From NCBI GenBank assembly GCA_949298075.1, contig CASFVA010000007.1, positions 1 to 64,000 of the forward strand: 64,000 bases of DNA. Direction: 5' to 3'. The DNA comes from an uncultured Lentisphaeria bacterium. Lineage in GTDB: Bacteria; Verrucomicrobiota; Lentisphaeria; Victivallales; Victivallaceae. The position numbers were made by a program, and so were the translations under genes. The notes beneath the pieces were generated by a model that was not told the origin of the DNA, did not search any database, and saw only the letters and a program-made list of their open reading frames with translations. Below, in pieces: positions 1 to 8,852 of this stretch; positions within the stretch are counted from its first letter, which is position 1; each line of letters opens with the position of its first letter.

Positions 1-912
1 CGGCATCGCCAATCCGCTGATGGAACCGCGCAGTTCACGCATGAGTTCCAGCCCGGCGACGATCGGGGTGCGGAAGTGACTGATGCCGTAGACCAGATCG
101 CACTGCAGCAGATAATAAGGACGCACCCGGGCGGCCAGCAACCGGCGGAACAGTTCGCGCAGCACTTCCGCCGAGTCGTTGATTCCCCGGAGCAGCACAG
201 TCTGGCTGCCGAGCGGAATTCCGGCGTCGGCCAGCCGGCCGATGGCCCGGAGCGCGGCCGGATCCAGTTCGGCGGGATGGTTGACGTGGATATTGATGTA
301 AAGCGGGTGGTGACGCCGGAACATCGCCGTGAGCCGGGAGGTGATGCGTTCCGGAAGCATGACCGGGGTCCGGGTGCCGATCCGGATGATGTCCAGATGG
401 CCGACGTCGCGCAGAGGACCGAGGATTCCGGCGAGCCGGTCGTCCGTCAGCAGCAGGGGGTCGCCTCCGGAAACCAGCACGTCGCGGATGGCCTGAGTCC
501 GGCGGATGTAGTCGATGCCGGCGGCGATTCGTTCCGGACTGACATCCGGCGGGGTCCGGAATTTGCGTTTTCGGGTGCAGAAGCGGCAGTAGGTGGCGCA
601 TTGAGCGGAAACCAGCAGCAGACAATGCGAGGGGTAGCGGTGAACCACATTGGGGGCGGGGGAGTCGCGTTCTTCGCCGAGGGGATCCTCCAGCAGCCCG
701 GAGTTGTTCTCCAGTTCGCGCTGATCCGGAATGCACTGGCGGTAAATCGGATCATCCTTGGCGCGGATGAGTTTTAGACAATGGGATGAAATCCGGCACC
801 GGAATTCGCCGGTCACCCGCCGGATGAGCTCCGGCGGCAGATCAAAACGCCGGGCCAGCTCCTCCGGATTCTCCAGCCCCCGGAGCAGTTCACGCTGCCA
901 TTTTTCCATCAT
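1..912 (-). CDS. KamA-family radical SAM amino acid 2,3-aminomutase (C-terminus outside window)
   Basis: The first 304 residues are visible; the frame is still open at base 1. The radical SAM motif C105-x3-C109-x2-C112 (CATYCRFC) is followed by CTRKR, as in lysine 2,3-aminomutases, and by GGDPLLL. Near the visible end are CDL and HFRTP, the substrate-binding region of KamA. The PLP lysine expected in a glycine-rich 'DAPGGGGK' segment lies just past the edge. Two ATGs occur at 912 and 909; there is no strong ribosome site. A sigma70-type promoter lies at 987-1015. Lysine, arginine or glutamate mutase activity, or EF-P lysine modification (EpmB), cannot be told apart here, but the CTRKR motif favours KamA. 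Confidence 0.88.
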   Translation of the reverse strand, partial: MMEKWQRELLRGLENPEELARRFDLPPELIRRVTGEFRCRISSHCLKLIRAKDDPIYRQCIPDQRELENNSGLLEDPLGEERDSPAPNVVHRYPSHCLLLVSAQCATYCRFCTRKRKFRTPPDVSPERIAAGIDYIRRTQAIRDVLVSGGDPLLLTDDRLAGILGPLRDVGHLDIIRIGTRTPVMLPERITSRLTAMFRRHHPLYINIHVNHPAELDPAALRAIGRLADAGIPLGSQTVLLRGINDSAEVLRELFRRLLAARVRPYYLLQCDLVYGISHFRTPIVAGLELMRELRGSISGLAMP

Positions 913-986
913 TCAGAGTTCCCGCCGGCCGGGTGAAATGCATGAGGTCCCGGCCGGGGCCGGTTTGCGCGGCGGAACATCCTGAT

Positions 987-1015
987 ATAATAGCACGCCG
1001 GGGCGGTTTAGTCAA
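987..1015 (-). promoter_or_regulatory. Promoter of the KamA-family gene
   Basis: On the minus strand TTGACT (1010-1015) and TATTAT (987-992) are separated by 17 bases. The KamA-type start codon is about 75 bases downstream. Predicted by eye. Confidence 0.6.
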
Positions 1016-1056
1016 CCTGTCCGGAAATGGAAATCCGGTGGCATCGGCAAAAAAGC

Positions 1057-1089
1057 AAAAAAAATACCGGTCGCCTGACCGGTACTTTT
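1057..1089 (-). terminator. Rho-independent terminator after the repeat-containing membrane protein
   Basis: An 8-bp stem (TACCGGTC / GACCGGTA, 1065-1072 and 1077-1084) with a 4-base loop is followed on the minus strand by eight T residues. It lies 20 bases beyond the stop of the gene at 1109-1624. Confidence 0.85.
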
Positions 1090-1108
1090 CAAACGAGGTG
1101 CTGCTGAC

Positions 1109-1624
1109 TCAAGCCATGGGAGCCGGGGCATCGGGAGCCGGAGCCTTCGGAGCCGGGGCCTTCGGAGGCCGGGCTTTAGCTCCGGGGACCGGCGGCTGCG
1201 GGCGGCCAATTTCAGTTTGGCGGACGCCGCGCCGTTTCAGGTGAGCCCGGTCGGGATGATGACGGCGGACGAAATCGGGAGTGTCGCCACGGAATCCGGG
1301 ACGGCCGTTCCGTTCACCGCGGAAATCGCACCGGCTGTCTTCGCGGAAATCGCACCGGTAGCCGTCGCGGAAATCGCACCGGTAGCCGTCGCGGCGGTGG
1401 AGATAATTACAGCCGCGGGGCCGGCGGTGATGGCGGAAATTTTCCACCGGCACCATCACATATCGGCTGCTGACCGCCGGTTTCCCGCTGGAAACGCTGC
1501 CGCAGCCGAAGAAATCGACCAGGCCGCAGCCGACATGATAGAGCGCCAGAACGATGATCATTGTAAGCAGTGCGATCACGAACACCCGGAGATCTCCGGT
1601 ACATTTCTTTTCGTTGGAACCCAT
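1109..1624 (-). CDS. Small membrane protein with RCDFR repeats and a Pro/Ala tail
   Basis: This is a 171-residue protein of unknown function. A hydrophobic segment at about residues 13-31 is a likely single membrane anchor, preceded by Cys8 and followed by Cys33 and Cys41. The middle is rich in Arg and carries three tandem copies of an eight-residue unit (D/E)(G/D)(Y/S)RCDFR, encoded by 24-bp DNA repeats. The C-terminus ends in repeated Pro-Ala-Lys/Pro-Ala-Pro. An AGGAAAGGA ribosome site precedes ATG at 1624, and a strong terminator follows, so it looks like a real single-gene unit. The Cys-Arg repeats could bind metal or nucleic acid; this is speculation. Confidence 0.65.
   Translation of the reverse strand: MGSNEKKCTGDLRVFVIALLTMIIVLALYHVGCGLVDFFGCGSVSSGKPAVSSRYVMVPVENFRHHRRPRGCNYLHRRDGYRCDFRDGYRCDFREDSRCDFRGERNGRPGFRGDTPDFVRRHHPDRAHLKRRGVRQTEIGRPQPPVPGAKARPPKAPAPKAPAPDAPAPMA
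1318..1389. repeat. Three tandem 24-bp repeats inside a coding region
   Basis: Copies at 1318-1341, 1342-1365 and 1366-1389 share the core CGCGGAAATCGCACCGG. The second and third are identical; the first differs at its end. They encode the RCDFR repeats of the overlapping minus-strand gene, so copy number is likely variable between strains. Confidence 0.9.
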
Positions 1625-1682
1625 ATTGCTTCCTTTCCTGTTGGGCCGCCGGATTACCTGAAGGCGGCGTATTCTTGTCCGA

Positions 1683-2304
1683 TTAACGCGGCATGACGGC
1701 CGAATATTTTACCGGTTCCGGAAATTTACCCGTCTCCGGTTTGCGGACCGGGCAGAAAAAACCTCTGGAAAAATGGCCGTTCATGATAGGCCACACCGTT
1801 TCCGGCCAGAGTCCTGCGGAGAACTCCGCCAGCAGCCGGACAATGCGTTCCCGGGAGTGATGGCGCAGTACGGTACCGTCCGGAAGCGCAAAAACACCGT
1901 AAGTACCGGATCCTGGTTCGAAACGGCGTCAGTGCTCCCGGTTGCGTTATGTATCGTCCAGCCGAAAATCATTGCAGCAGAGCAGGCCGCCCGGTTTGAG
2001 CACCTGCCGGATTTCATCGGTCAGCCGGCGCTGGTCCGAAGTGGCGGCAATGCAGGTCAAGCACCGCGCAGAGCAGCATCGCGTCAAAAGAGGCGTCAGG
2101 AAAGTCAAGCCGCTCAGGACGCCGCGGCAGCTCCAGGCGCAGCCAAGGATGAATCCGGCGGCCGCGCCTCAGCAGACGCTCCGCGATGTCCTCCCCGGTC
2201 AGGTTCCGGTGGCCGGCCGCCTTGAGTCCAGCCGGCACCCGTCCGTAACCGCAGCCGGCATCCGGAATGGCGGCGCCGCGACCCGCCGCCGCAAAGCAAT
2301 TCAA
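1683..2304 (-). pseudogene. Broken class I SAM-dependent methyltransferase
   Basis: Fragments in two frames join into one class I methyltransferase. Motif I (PDAGCGYGRV) and an acidic-to-FDAMLLCAVL segment lie in one frame. After a one-base gain near 2056-2061 (CTTGAC where CTGAC would keep frame) the next frame gives TCIAATSDQRRL, then IRQVLKPGGLLCCNDF, typical of this family. Two in-frame stops follow, TAA at 1947-1949 and TGA at 1929-1931, after which YGVFALPDG, RHHSRE and MNGH continue the family C-terminus to a stop at 1683. No good start codon or ribosome site is seen. Three independent lesions make sequencing error unlikely; it is a decayed gene. Confidence 0.85.
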
Positions 2305-2378
2305 CTGGAAGCGCGTGATGAACTCGCGGCCGCCGGTCTCAGCAGTCCGCCGGAGCGGTTGAAACCGGGGCTGCCGGA

Positions 2379-2699
2379 TCAGAATTTGTCGTCCTCGGAT
2401 TCTTCCTCGTCCTTGAACTCGTCGTCGTCAAATTCGTCCTCATCGAATTCGGCACCGAGGTCGTCGTCGTCAAAGATGTCGTCGTCAAATTCGTCGCGCT
2501 CGAATTCGTCGTCGTCGAAGTCCTCGTCGAACACGTCGTTTTCGCCTTCGTATTCGCCGTAGTCGTCGTCGTTTTCCTCTTCACCGAAGAAAGAGCTGGT
2601 GGCGCTGATTACCGAGCCGCACTCAGGACAACACCCGTCCTCGGCCTCAATCGAACTTTCACTGACTTCAATGTTGCAGTATGGACAAACCGTCGCCAT
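2379..2699 (-). CDS. Zinc-ribbon protein with very acidic tail
   Basis: A 106-residue protein. The N-terminus has two CxxC knuckles (CPYC at 5-8, CPEC at 24-27) forming a likely zinc ribbon. From about residue 40 to the end nearly every residue is Asp, Glu or Phe, giving an extremely acidic tail encoded by a GTC/TTC-rich low-complexity tract. A GGAGGAATTGAATA leader precedes ATG at 2699, and a strong divergent promoter (2770-2797) lies upstream. The family is not characterised to my knowledge. An acidic tail with a zinc ribbon suggests binding to a basic protein or nucleic-acid mimicry; no function is assigned. Confidence 0.8.
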   Translation of the reverse strand: MATVCPYCNIEVSESSIEAEDGCCPECGSVISATSSFFGEEENDDDYGEYEGENDVFDEDFDDDEFERDEFDDDIFDDDDLGAEFDEDEFDDDEFKDEEESEDDKF

Positions 2700-2769
2700 T
2701 ATTCAATTCCTCCACTTTATGCCGGACGCCGCACAGCCTCCGGACTTTGTCCCGGTTCGGGCCATGCGT

Positions 2770-2797
2770 ACTATATTGACTCTTTCGGAATTGTCAA
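2770..2797 (-). promoter_or_regulatory. Promoter of the acidic zinc-ribbon gene
   Basis: Minus-strand TTGACA (2792-2797) and TATAGT (2770-2775), 16-base spacer. Predicted by eye. Confidence 0.7.
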
Positions 2798-2827
2798 ATC
2801 TTTTTTCAAAAAAAAACGGTTTTTTCT

Positions 2828-2856
2828 TGTTGAGTGTGCGGAGAGGCGGTATATTA
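2828..2856 (+). promoter_or_regulatory. Promoter of proB-miaB
   Basis: TTGTTG (2828-2833) and TATATT (2851-2856) with a 17-base spacer. An A-tract, CGG, T-tract element (2808-2827) directly abuts the -35. proB starts 45 bases after the -10. Confidence 0.6.
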
Positions 2857-2900
2857 AGCCGGAAACATCATTAATAAATATTGCTTGTACCAGGAAAGTT

Positions 2901-4019
2901 ATGAAAAACCTCGATTTACGGCGGCAGGCTTTGGACTCCGCCCGCCAGGTGATCGTCAAGGCCGGCACCCGGCTGCTCATCGACCGCGGGTCAATCGCGG
3001 CGCTGGTGGATGGCATCGCAGCGCTGCGTCAGTCCGGCCGCCGGGTGCTGCTGGTGACCTCCGGCGCGGTGGGCATGGGCATGGAAACGCTGGGACTGTC
3101 GGAACGTCCCCGCGAACTGGCCCGGGTTCAGGCGCTGGCCGCCATCGGGCAGTCCCGGCTCATGCGGATTTATTCCGAGGAGTGCGCCCGGCACGGTTTC
3201 GGAGTGGCGCAGCTGCTGCTCACCGCGGTCGACCTGCGCAACCGCGGCCGCTACCTCAACGTCATGAACTGCGTCAACGCCCTGTGGGAGTCCGGAGTGC
3301 TGCCGGTGGTCAATGAAAACGACTCGGTGTCGGTGGACGAACTCAAATTCGGCGACAACGACACTTTGGCCGGCCTGCTGGGTTCGCTCACCGGTTCCGG
3401 GCTGACTCTGCTGCTGACCACAGTAAATGGATTGCGCGCCCGGGACGAGGCCGGCCGGCTGGCCGACCGCATTTCGGTGGTGGAGCGGCTTGACGATGGT
3501 ATCCGGGCGCTGGCCGGCGGCACGGACGATTCGCGGTTCTCAATTGGCGGCATGGCTTCGAAACTGCGGGCGGCCGAGATTGTGACCCGTGCCGGGGAAT
3601 ACCTCTGGATTGCCGACGGGCGCGACCGCCGGATCATGGAGCGGATCATGGCCGGCGAGGATGTCGGCACCCTGTTCACGCCGTCGGGATTGCGTCTGAG
3701 AGGACACAAGCGCTGGCTGAGCTTTTTCAGCCGGTCGGCCGGCCGGCTGCTGGTTGATGCCGGCGCGGCGCGGGCGGTGCTGGAACAGGGGCGCAGCCTG
3801 CTGCCTTCGGGCGTTCGCGGAGTTGAGGGCGAGTTCAAGCGGGGCGACGCCGTGGATGTTGTCGGGCCCGACGGCCGGATTCTGGCCCGCGGACTGGTCA
3901 ACTTCTCTTCCGCCGACGCCCGGCGGATTATGGGCTGCAAATCGGCTGAAATGAGGAACATTCTCGGTTCCGACGGGGATGACGAGATCATCCACCGTGA
4001 TCACCTGTCGCTGCTGTGA
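2901..4019 (+). CDS. proB: Glutamate 5-kinase
   Basis: ProB phosphorylates glutamate with ATP in the first step of proline synthesis. The 372 residues match the full-length enzyme: an amino-acid kinase domain with IVKAGTRLL near residue 18, NENDSVSVDEL and FGDNDTLAG, GGMASKLRAAEI, and a C-terminal PUA domain from about residue 280. AGGAAAG precedes ATG at 2901. miaB starts 15 bases after its stop, so both are probably co-transcribed. proA is not adjacent. Confidence 0.95.
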   Translation: MKNLDLRRQALDSARQVIVKAGTRLLIDRGSIAALVDGIAALRQSGRRVLLVTSGAVGMGMETLGLSERPRELARVQALAAIGQSRLMRIYSEECARHGFGVAQLLLTAVDLRNRGRYLNVMNCVNALWESGVLPVVNENDSVSVDELKFGDNDTLAGLLGSLTGSGLTLLLTTVNGLRARDEAGRLADRISVVERLDDGIRALAGGTDDSRFSIGGMASKLRAAEIVTRAGEYLWIADGRDRRIMERIMAGEDVGTLFTPSGLRLRGHKRWLSFFSRSAGRLLVDAGAARAVLEQGRSLLPSGVRGVEGEFKRGDAVDVVGPDGRILARGLVNFSSADARRIMGCKSAEMRNILGSDGDDEIIHRDHLSLL

Positions 4020-4033
4020 ACCGGAGCTCCGCC

Positions 4034-5362
4034 ATGAGGGTTTTCATCAAAACTTACGGCTGCCAGATGAACGAGCGCGACTCCGAGGCTCTGGCCGCCC
4101 AGCTGACCGCCGCCGGATACCGGATGGTGGAGAGCGAGGATCAGGCCGATGTGCTGCTCTTCAACACCTGCAGTGTCCGGGAGGCCGCCGAACGCAAGGC
4201 CAAAGGGAAAATCGGCTACCTCAAAAAACTGAAATCCCGCAATCCGGCGCTGATTATCGGTGCGCTCGGCTGCATGGCCCAGCGGCTGGGCCATGAATTG
4301 CTTGAAGAACTGCCCCATCTGGACTTTGTTCTGGGGACCGGTCAGCTGCACATGCTGGTTCCGACTCTGACGGAGCTGGCGGCCGCCCGCCGCCGCCTGG
4401 CCCTGACCGAGCCCTCGGCCGAAGTGCTTGACGCGATGGGTGCACACCTGCCGGCGGCGTGGAGCGCCCAGATCGCGATCACCCGCGGATGCAACCGGTT
4501 CTGCAGCTACTGCATTGTACCCTACGTCCGGGGACGCGAGATCAGTCGCGATCCGGCCGACATCGTCGCCGAGGCGCGCCGTCTGGTCGCCGGCGGCGTC
4601 CGGGAACTGCTGCTGCTGGGGCAGAACGTCGCGGCCTACGGACTGGGCGGGAACAACAATCCGCCGCCGCCGGACTGCTCGCCCTTTGCGGATCTGCTGG
4701 AGGAGCTGGACCGGATTCCGGAACTGCTGCGGGTGCGCTTCACTTCACCTTATGTAAGCTATTTCAACGACCGGCTCATTGCCGCGATTGCCGGTTCCCG
4801 GACCGTCTGTCACAATATTCATCTGCCGCTGCAGTCAGGGTCCGATGCGGTGCTGCGGGCCATGAACCGCCAGTATACCCGGGCCGGCTATCTGGAAAAG
4901 GTGGCGGCGATCCGGGCGGCACTGCCGGATGTCACGTTTTCCACTGACGTGATTGTCGGTTTCCCGGGCGAGAGCGAAGCGGATTTCCAGCTCACGCGCG
5001 ACACCATGAATGAGGTTGGTTTTGAACAGGCCTACATTTTCAAATATTCGCCGCGTCCCGGCACCCGGGCGGCCGCGCTGACCGACACCGTGCCGGAGGA
5101 AGTCAAGGAGGAACGCAACCGCATTCTGCTTGACGATCTCGGCGCGCGGGTGGCCGCCGGGCTGCGTTCATACGTCGGATGCGAGGTTGAGGTCCTGACC
5201 GAGGGCGTGAGCGCCCGCAATCCCGGACGCTGGACCGGTCGGACCGGCACCAACATTGTGGTGCATTTCGAGCCCCGCCCGGGACTGGAAGCCGGCACGC
5301 TGCGCCGGGTGCGGGTCACCCGGTCCGGCGGCGTCACGCTGTTTGGCGAACTGGTGGAGTGA
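4034..5362 (+). CDS. miaB: tRNA-2-methylthio-N6-dimethylallyladenosine synthase
   Basis: MiaB is a methylthiotransferase that adds a methylthio group to A37 of tRNAs. Cys10, Cys46 and Cys80 (YGCQMN, NTCSVR, GCMAQR) bind the auxiliary iron-sulfur cluster; Cys153, Cys157 and Cys160 (CNRFCSYC) form the radical SAM motif; a TRAM domain ends the protein. The 442-residue length is normal. I chose ATG at 4034, which has a GGAG site eight bases upstream and begins with the family's usual MRVFIKTYGCQMN; an in-frame GTG at 4016 would overlap the proB stop. Confidence 0.95.
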   Translation: MRVFIKTYGCQMNERDSEALAAQLTAAGYRMVESEDQADVLLFNTCSVREAAERKAKGKIGYLKKLKSRNPALIIGALGCMAQRLGHELLEELPHLDFVLGTGQLHMLVPTLTELAAARRRLALTEPSAEVLDAMGAHLPAAWSAQIAITRGCNRFCSYCIVPYVRGREISRDPADIVAEARRLVAGGVRELLLLGQNVAAYGLGGNNNPPPPDCSPFADLLEELDRIPELLRVRFTSPYVSYFNDRLIAAIAGSRTVCHNIHLPLQSGSDAVLRAMNRQYTRAGYLEKVAAIRAALPDVTFSTDVIVGFPGESEADFQLTRDTMNEVGFEQAYIFKYSPRPGTRAAALTDTVPEEVKEERNRILLDDLGARVAAGLRSYVGCEVEVLTEGVSARNPGRWTGRTGTNIVVHFEPRPGLEAGTLRRVRVTRSGGVTLFGELVE

Positions 5363-5433
5363 ATGCGGGCGCTTCCGGTCCGGATGCCGTCCCGTTTCGG
5401 TTTTAGTGCTGAACATCAACTCAGGGGGATTTT

Positions 5434-7470
5434 ATGAAAAAGTTCGCTCCGGTTATTCGCGGATACGACCATTTTCTGCATGGCGGGGACTACAATCCGG
5501 ATCAGTGGCTCGGCCACCCTGAAATCATTGACGCCGACTTCGAGCGCATGCGCGAGGCCGGCTGCAACACTTTTTCGGTCGGAATTTTTGCCTGGACCTC
5601 ATACGAAAAACGCGAGGGCGAATTCGACTTTGCGTGGCTCGACCGGATTATGGACCGCATGGCCGCCGAGGATCACCGGGTGTTTCTGGCTACTCCGAGC
5701 GGGGCGCGTCCGGCCTGGATGGCCCGGAAATACCCGGAAGTGCTCAGAGTTGATGCCCGGGGCATCCGCGACCGCTACCGGCTGCGTCACAACCACTGCT
5801 GGAGCTCGCCGGTCTACCGGGACAAGGTGGCGGACATCAACCGCCGGCTGGCCGAACGTTACGCCGGGCACCCGGCATTGGGCGGCTGGCATGTTTCCAA
5901 CGAGTACAACGGCTCCTGCTACTGCGATCTCTGCAAAGCGCGGTTCCGGGAGTTTCTCCGGGAGCGCTACGGCTCGCTCGATGCTCTCAACGCCGCCTGG
6001 TGGAGTTCCTTCTGGAGCCACACCTACACCGATTGGGACCAAATCGAACCGGATGACTTCTGCGTGGACGCCCTCGCCGTGGACTGGTACCGCTTCAACA
6101 CCTGGCAGATTGTCGATTTCATGCACCATGAAGTGGCGGCCGTGCGGGAATTCTCCGACGCCCCGGTTACGACCAATATGATGGGGTTCCGGCCGGACAT
6201 CGATTACTGGCAGGTGGCCGGAGTCTGCGACTTCATTGCCGACGATCGCTATCCGGGCTGGCTGGAAGTCCGGGACTTTGCCGGCACTGCGGCGGCGGCG
6301 GCGATGTGCCATGACTTTCACCGCTCGATGAAACGCCGCCCCTGGGTGCTTATGGAGTCCTCTCCGAGCAATCTCAACTGGCAGCCTTACTACCGGCTCA
6401 AGCGGCCCGGACTGCACCGGGCCGAGGCCCTGCTGGCCGTCGGCCACGGCGCTGATGCGGTGATGTATTTCCAGTTCCGCAAGGGGCGCGGCGGCTCCGA
6501 AAAGTTCCACGGCGCGGTGGTGGATCATGAGGGCAGTTCGCGGACCCGGGTGTTTCGTGATGTGGCCGAAGTCGGCGACATTCTGCGCCGGATCGCACCG
6601 GTGCGCGGCACGATGACCGAGCCGGAAGTCGCTGTAGTGTTCGACACCGATGCCTGGGCGGCGCTGATGGCCTCCGGCGGTCCCTCCCAGGGGGAAAAGA
6701 AGTATGCTGAAACTCTCAATCTTCACTACCGGGCGCTCTGGGAGCTCAACCTGCCGTGCGACGTCATCGACAGCACCGCCGATTTTTCGCGCTACCGGGT
6801 GATTGTGGCGCCGATGCTTTTCATGCTCAAGCCCGGCGTGGCGGAGGCGATCCGCAAATTTATCGCCGACGGCGGCGTCTGGGTGGGGAGCTACCTGTCG
6901 TTCTACGTCGGCGACAGCAATCTTTATTTCACCGGCGGACTGCCCGGCGGCGGACTCCGCGACGTGTTCGGCTTCTGGAACGAGGAACTCGACGGACTAA
7001 CTCCGGAGGACCGCCAGAGCCTGATTCCAGCCGCGGACAACACCCTGGGGCTCTCCGGTGATTTCCCGCTCGAAGCCTACGCCGAACTGCTGCACCTGGA
7101 GGGCGCCCGGATGGAGGCCGGCTACGGGAGCGATTTCTACGCCGGAACTCCGGCGCTGACATCGCACATTTACGGCTCCGGCACCGCCTACTATCAGTCC
7201 GCCCGCTGCGGACTGGAGTTTCTGCGGGCATTTTACCGCGCACTGGTGGCCCGGCACGGACTGGAGACGGCGGCTCCGGCGGCTCCCGGTTTCCACGCGA
7301 CTGTGCGCGAGGGCGACGGCGAGCGTTATCTCTTTGTCTACAACTTCAATCCGGAAGCCGGAACTTTTGATCTGGGCGGACGCTCCGGCACGAGCCTCAT
7401 CGACGGCGGACGCCGGGCCGGAGAGATCACTCTGTCCGGCTTCGGCTCCGACGTGCTGCGTCTCGACTGA
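5434..7470 (+). CDS. GH42 beta-galactosidase
   Basis: A 678-residue cytoplasmic enzyme (no signal peptide) of glycoside hydrolase family 42, hydrolysing terminal beta-galactosides. The N-terminal TIM barrel opens with GGDYNPDQW. Glu157 in SNEYNG is the expected acid/base and Glu308 in LMESSPSNLNWQ the nucleophile. Cys121, Cys162, Cys164 and Cys167 form the usual GH42 zinc cluster. The trimerisation and C-terminal beta domains follow. AGGGGGA precedes the ATG. galK at 11.2 kb could use its product galactose. Confidence 0.93.
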   Translation: MKKFAPVIRGYDHFLHGGDYNPDQWLGHPEIIDADFERMREAGCNTFSVGIFAWTSYEKREGEFDFAWLDRIMDRMAAEDHRVFLATPSGARPAWMARKYPEVLRVDARGIRDRYRLRHNHCWSSPVYRDKVADINRRLAERYAGHPALGGWHVSNEYNGSCYCDLCKARFREFLRERYGSLDALNAAWWSSFWSHTYTDWDQIEPDDFCVDALAVDWYRFNTWQIVDFMHHEVAAVREFSDAPVTTNMMGFRPDIDYWQVAGVCDFIADDRYPGWLEVRDFAGTAAAAAMCHDFHRSMKRRPWVLMESSPSNLNWQPYYRLKRPGLHRAEALLAVGHGADAVMYFQFRKGRGGSEKFHGAVVDHEGSSRTRVFRDVAEVGDILRRIAPVRGTMTEPEVAVVFDTDAWAALMASGGPSQGEKKYAETLNLHYRALWELNLPCDVIDSTADFSRYRVIVAPMLFMLKPGVAEAIRKFIADGGVWVGSYLSFYVGDSNLYFTGGLPGGGLRDVFGFWNEELDGLTPEDRQSLIPAADNTLGLSGDFPLEAYAELLHLEGARMEAGYGSDFYAGTPALTSHIYGSGTAYYQSARCGLEFLRAFYRALVARHGLETAAPAAPGFHATVREGDGERYLFVYNFNPEAGTFDLGGRSGTSLIDGGRRAGEITLSGFGSDVLRLD

Positions 7471-7490
7471 GTCCGGAGCGGCGGCCGGCG

Positions 7491-8702
7491 TCAGGTCAGC
7501 GGCGTCAGCGAAGCGGCATAGATGGCGCGCACCGCTTCCCGGTCGGCCCGGTCTGGAGCCTGATCCAGCATGGAGCGCAGCGACGGCGTGGCAAGCGCCA
7601 GATCGGTGAGGTGGTCGACGTCGGCGGCGGCAAATCCGGCATCGGTCAGTTTGCCGGGTGCGCCGTTCCGGGCCAGCCAGAGTTCGACCGCCCGGGCGGC
7701 GCAGCGGGCTTCGCCGGCCTCTCCCCTGAATCCGGGAGCGATCGGCGCCAGCAGCGCGGCCAGCACCGGCCCGGATACCGGCCAGATGTGTTCGATCACC
7801 GCCGGCAGCAGCATGGCCAGTCCGAGGCCATGGGCCAGATCCGGCTTGACGGCGCTCAGCGGATGCTCCAGCGCATGGGTGTAATGCAGCAGGCTGTCAT
7901 CGAATGCCTGACCGGCGATCAGTGCGGCGTAGGCGAGAAAATACCGGGCGGCGGGGTCGGTCGGAGTCCGGAGCGCCCGGGGCAGATACTCCGATACCAG
8001 CCGGCAGGTCTCGCACCCGAGCATGATGGCATGGGGATTGGCCGACCGGGTGGTGGCGGCTTCGACGACATGATTGACGGCGTCGATGCTGACGTAGGCG
8101 GTCTGGTGCGGCGACAGTCCGGTCATCAGGCCGGGATCGTCCACCGCCCAGCGCGGATAGAGAAAATCGCAGGCCAGCGCCGGCTTGAACTCCTTTTCCG
8201 GAATACTGACCACCGCGAACCGGTTGGCTTCCGAGCCGGTGCCGTGCGTCAGGTTGACGGCGATGACCGGCAGTGCCGCTTCCGGTTGAAATTCCCCGCT
8301 GAAAATCGCGGCGGCCCCCACTCCGGGATAGCGCATGGCGATGGCCGCGCCCTTGCCGGCGTCGATGGCGCTGCCGCCGCCGATGGCGAGCACGGCACCG
8401 GCTCCGGAGGCGGCGCCCAGTGCGGCGGCGGCATCCACCTGATCCGCAGTCGGATTTGGGGTGACCCCGTCGTAGATGGCGGCGGAAATGCCGTGCCGGC
8501 GCAGTGAGGATTCAATGGCGTCCCAGGCTCCGGTTGAGCGGTAGGCGCGGCGGCCGGTCACGGCGAGTACGGCGCTGATGCCGGATTGTCTGAGATCGGC
8601 GGCGACAAGGTCGAATGAGTTGACGGCTCCGACGCCGAAGAGCACTTTGGTTTTGAGGTGAATGATTCTGACGTCATGGATGTTTACAGCCTGATCCCAC
8701 AT
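7491..8702 (-). CDS. Iron-containing alcohol dehydrogenase
   Basis: A 403-residue group III (Fe-ADH) NAD(P)-dependent dehydrogenase. It has the nucleotide site GGGSAIDAGKG, the THGTGSEAN segment, and iron ligands in DAVNHVVEA and HALEHPLSAVKPDLAHG. GGGAGGAGG precedes the ATG at 8702. It stands alone, convergent with the GH42 gene and with its own promoter. The family reduces or oxidises varied short alcohols and aldehydes (butanol, propanediol, lactaldehyde); the substrate cannot be read from sequence, though lactaldehyde from fucose catabolism is a reasonable idea. Confidence 0.92.
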   Translation of the reverse strand: MWDQAVNIHDVRIIHLKTKVLFGVGAVNSFDLVAADLRQSGISAVLAVTGRRAYRSTGAWDAIESSLRRHGISAAIYDGVTPNPTADQVDAAAALGAASGAGAVLAIGGGSAIDAGKGAAIAMRYPGVGAAAIFSGEFQPEAALPVIAVNLTHGTGSEANRFAVVSIPEKEFKPALACDFLYPRWAVDDPGLMTGLSPHQTAYVSIDAVNHVVEAATTRSANPHAIMLGCETCRLVSEYLPRALRTPTDPAARYFLAYAALIAGQAFDDSLLHYTHALEHPLSAVKPDLAHGLGLAMLLPAVIEHIWPVSGPVLAALLAPIAPGFRGEAGEARCAARAVELWLARNGAPGKLTDAGFAAADVDHLTDLALATPSLRSMLDQAPDRADREAVRAIYAASLTPLT

Positions 8703-8756
8703 GATCGTGTCCTCCTCCCGGTGAATTTAGTGCCGACTTCAGTTCCGTTCTGATTC

Positions 8757-8784
8757 AACATAACCGGGTCGCCGGAGTTTTCAA
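8757..8784 (-). promoter_or_regulatory. Promoter of the iron alcohol dehydrogenase
   Basis: Minus-strand TTGAAA (8779-8784) and TATGTT (8757-8762), 16-base spacer. An AAAACCGGTTTTT element at 8785-8804 lies immediately upstream of the -35. Confidence 0.6.
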
Positions 8785-8852
8785 GAGGAAAAACCGGTTT
8801 TCGGCTGATTTTTTTCGCCGCCGCGCCGCGGTTTCCGTTCGCGGGACCGGGC

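Noticed and set aside
2394-2570. GTC/TTC trinucleotide tract as a CRISPR or satellite repeat
   Set aside because: It codes for the Asp/Glu-rich tail of the zinc-ribbon protein and has no spacer structure.
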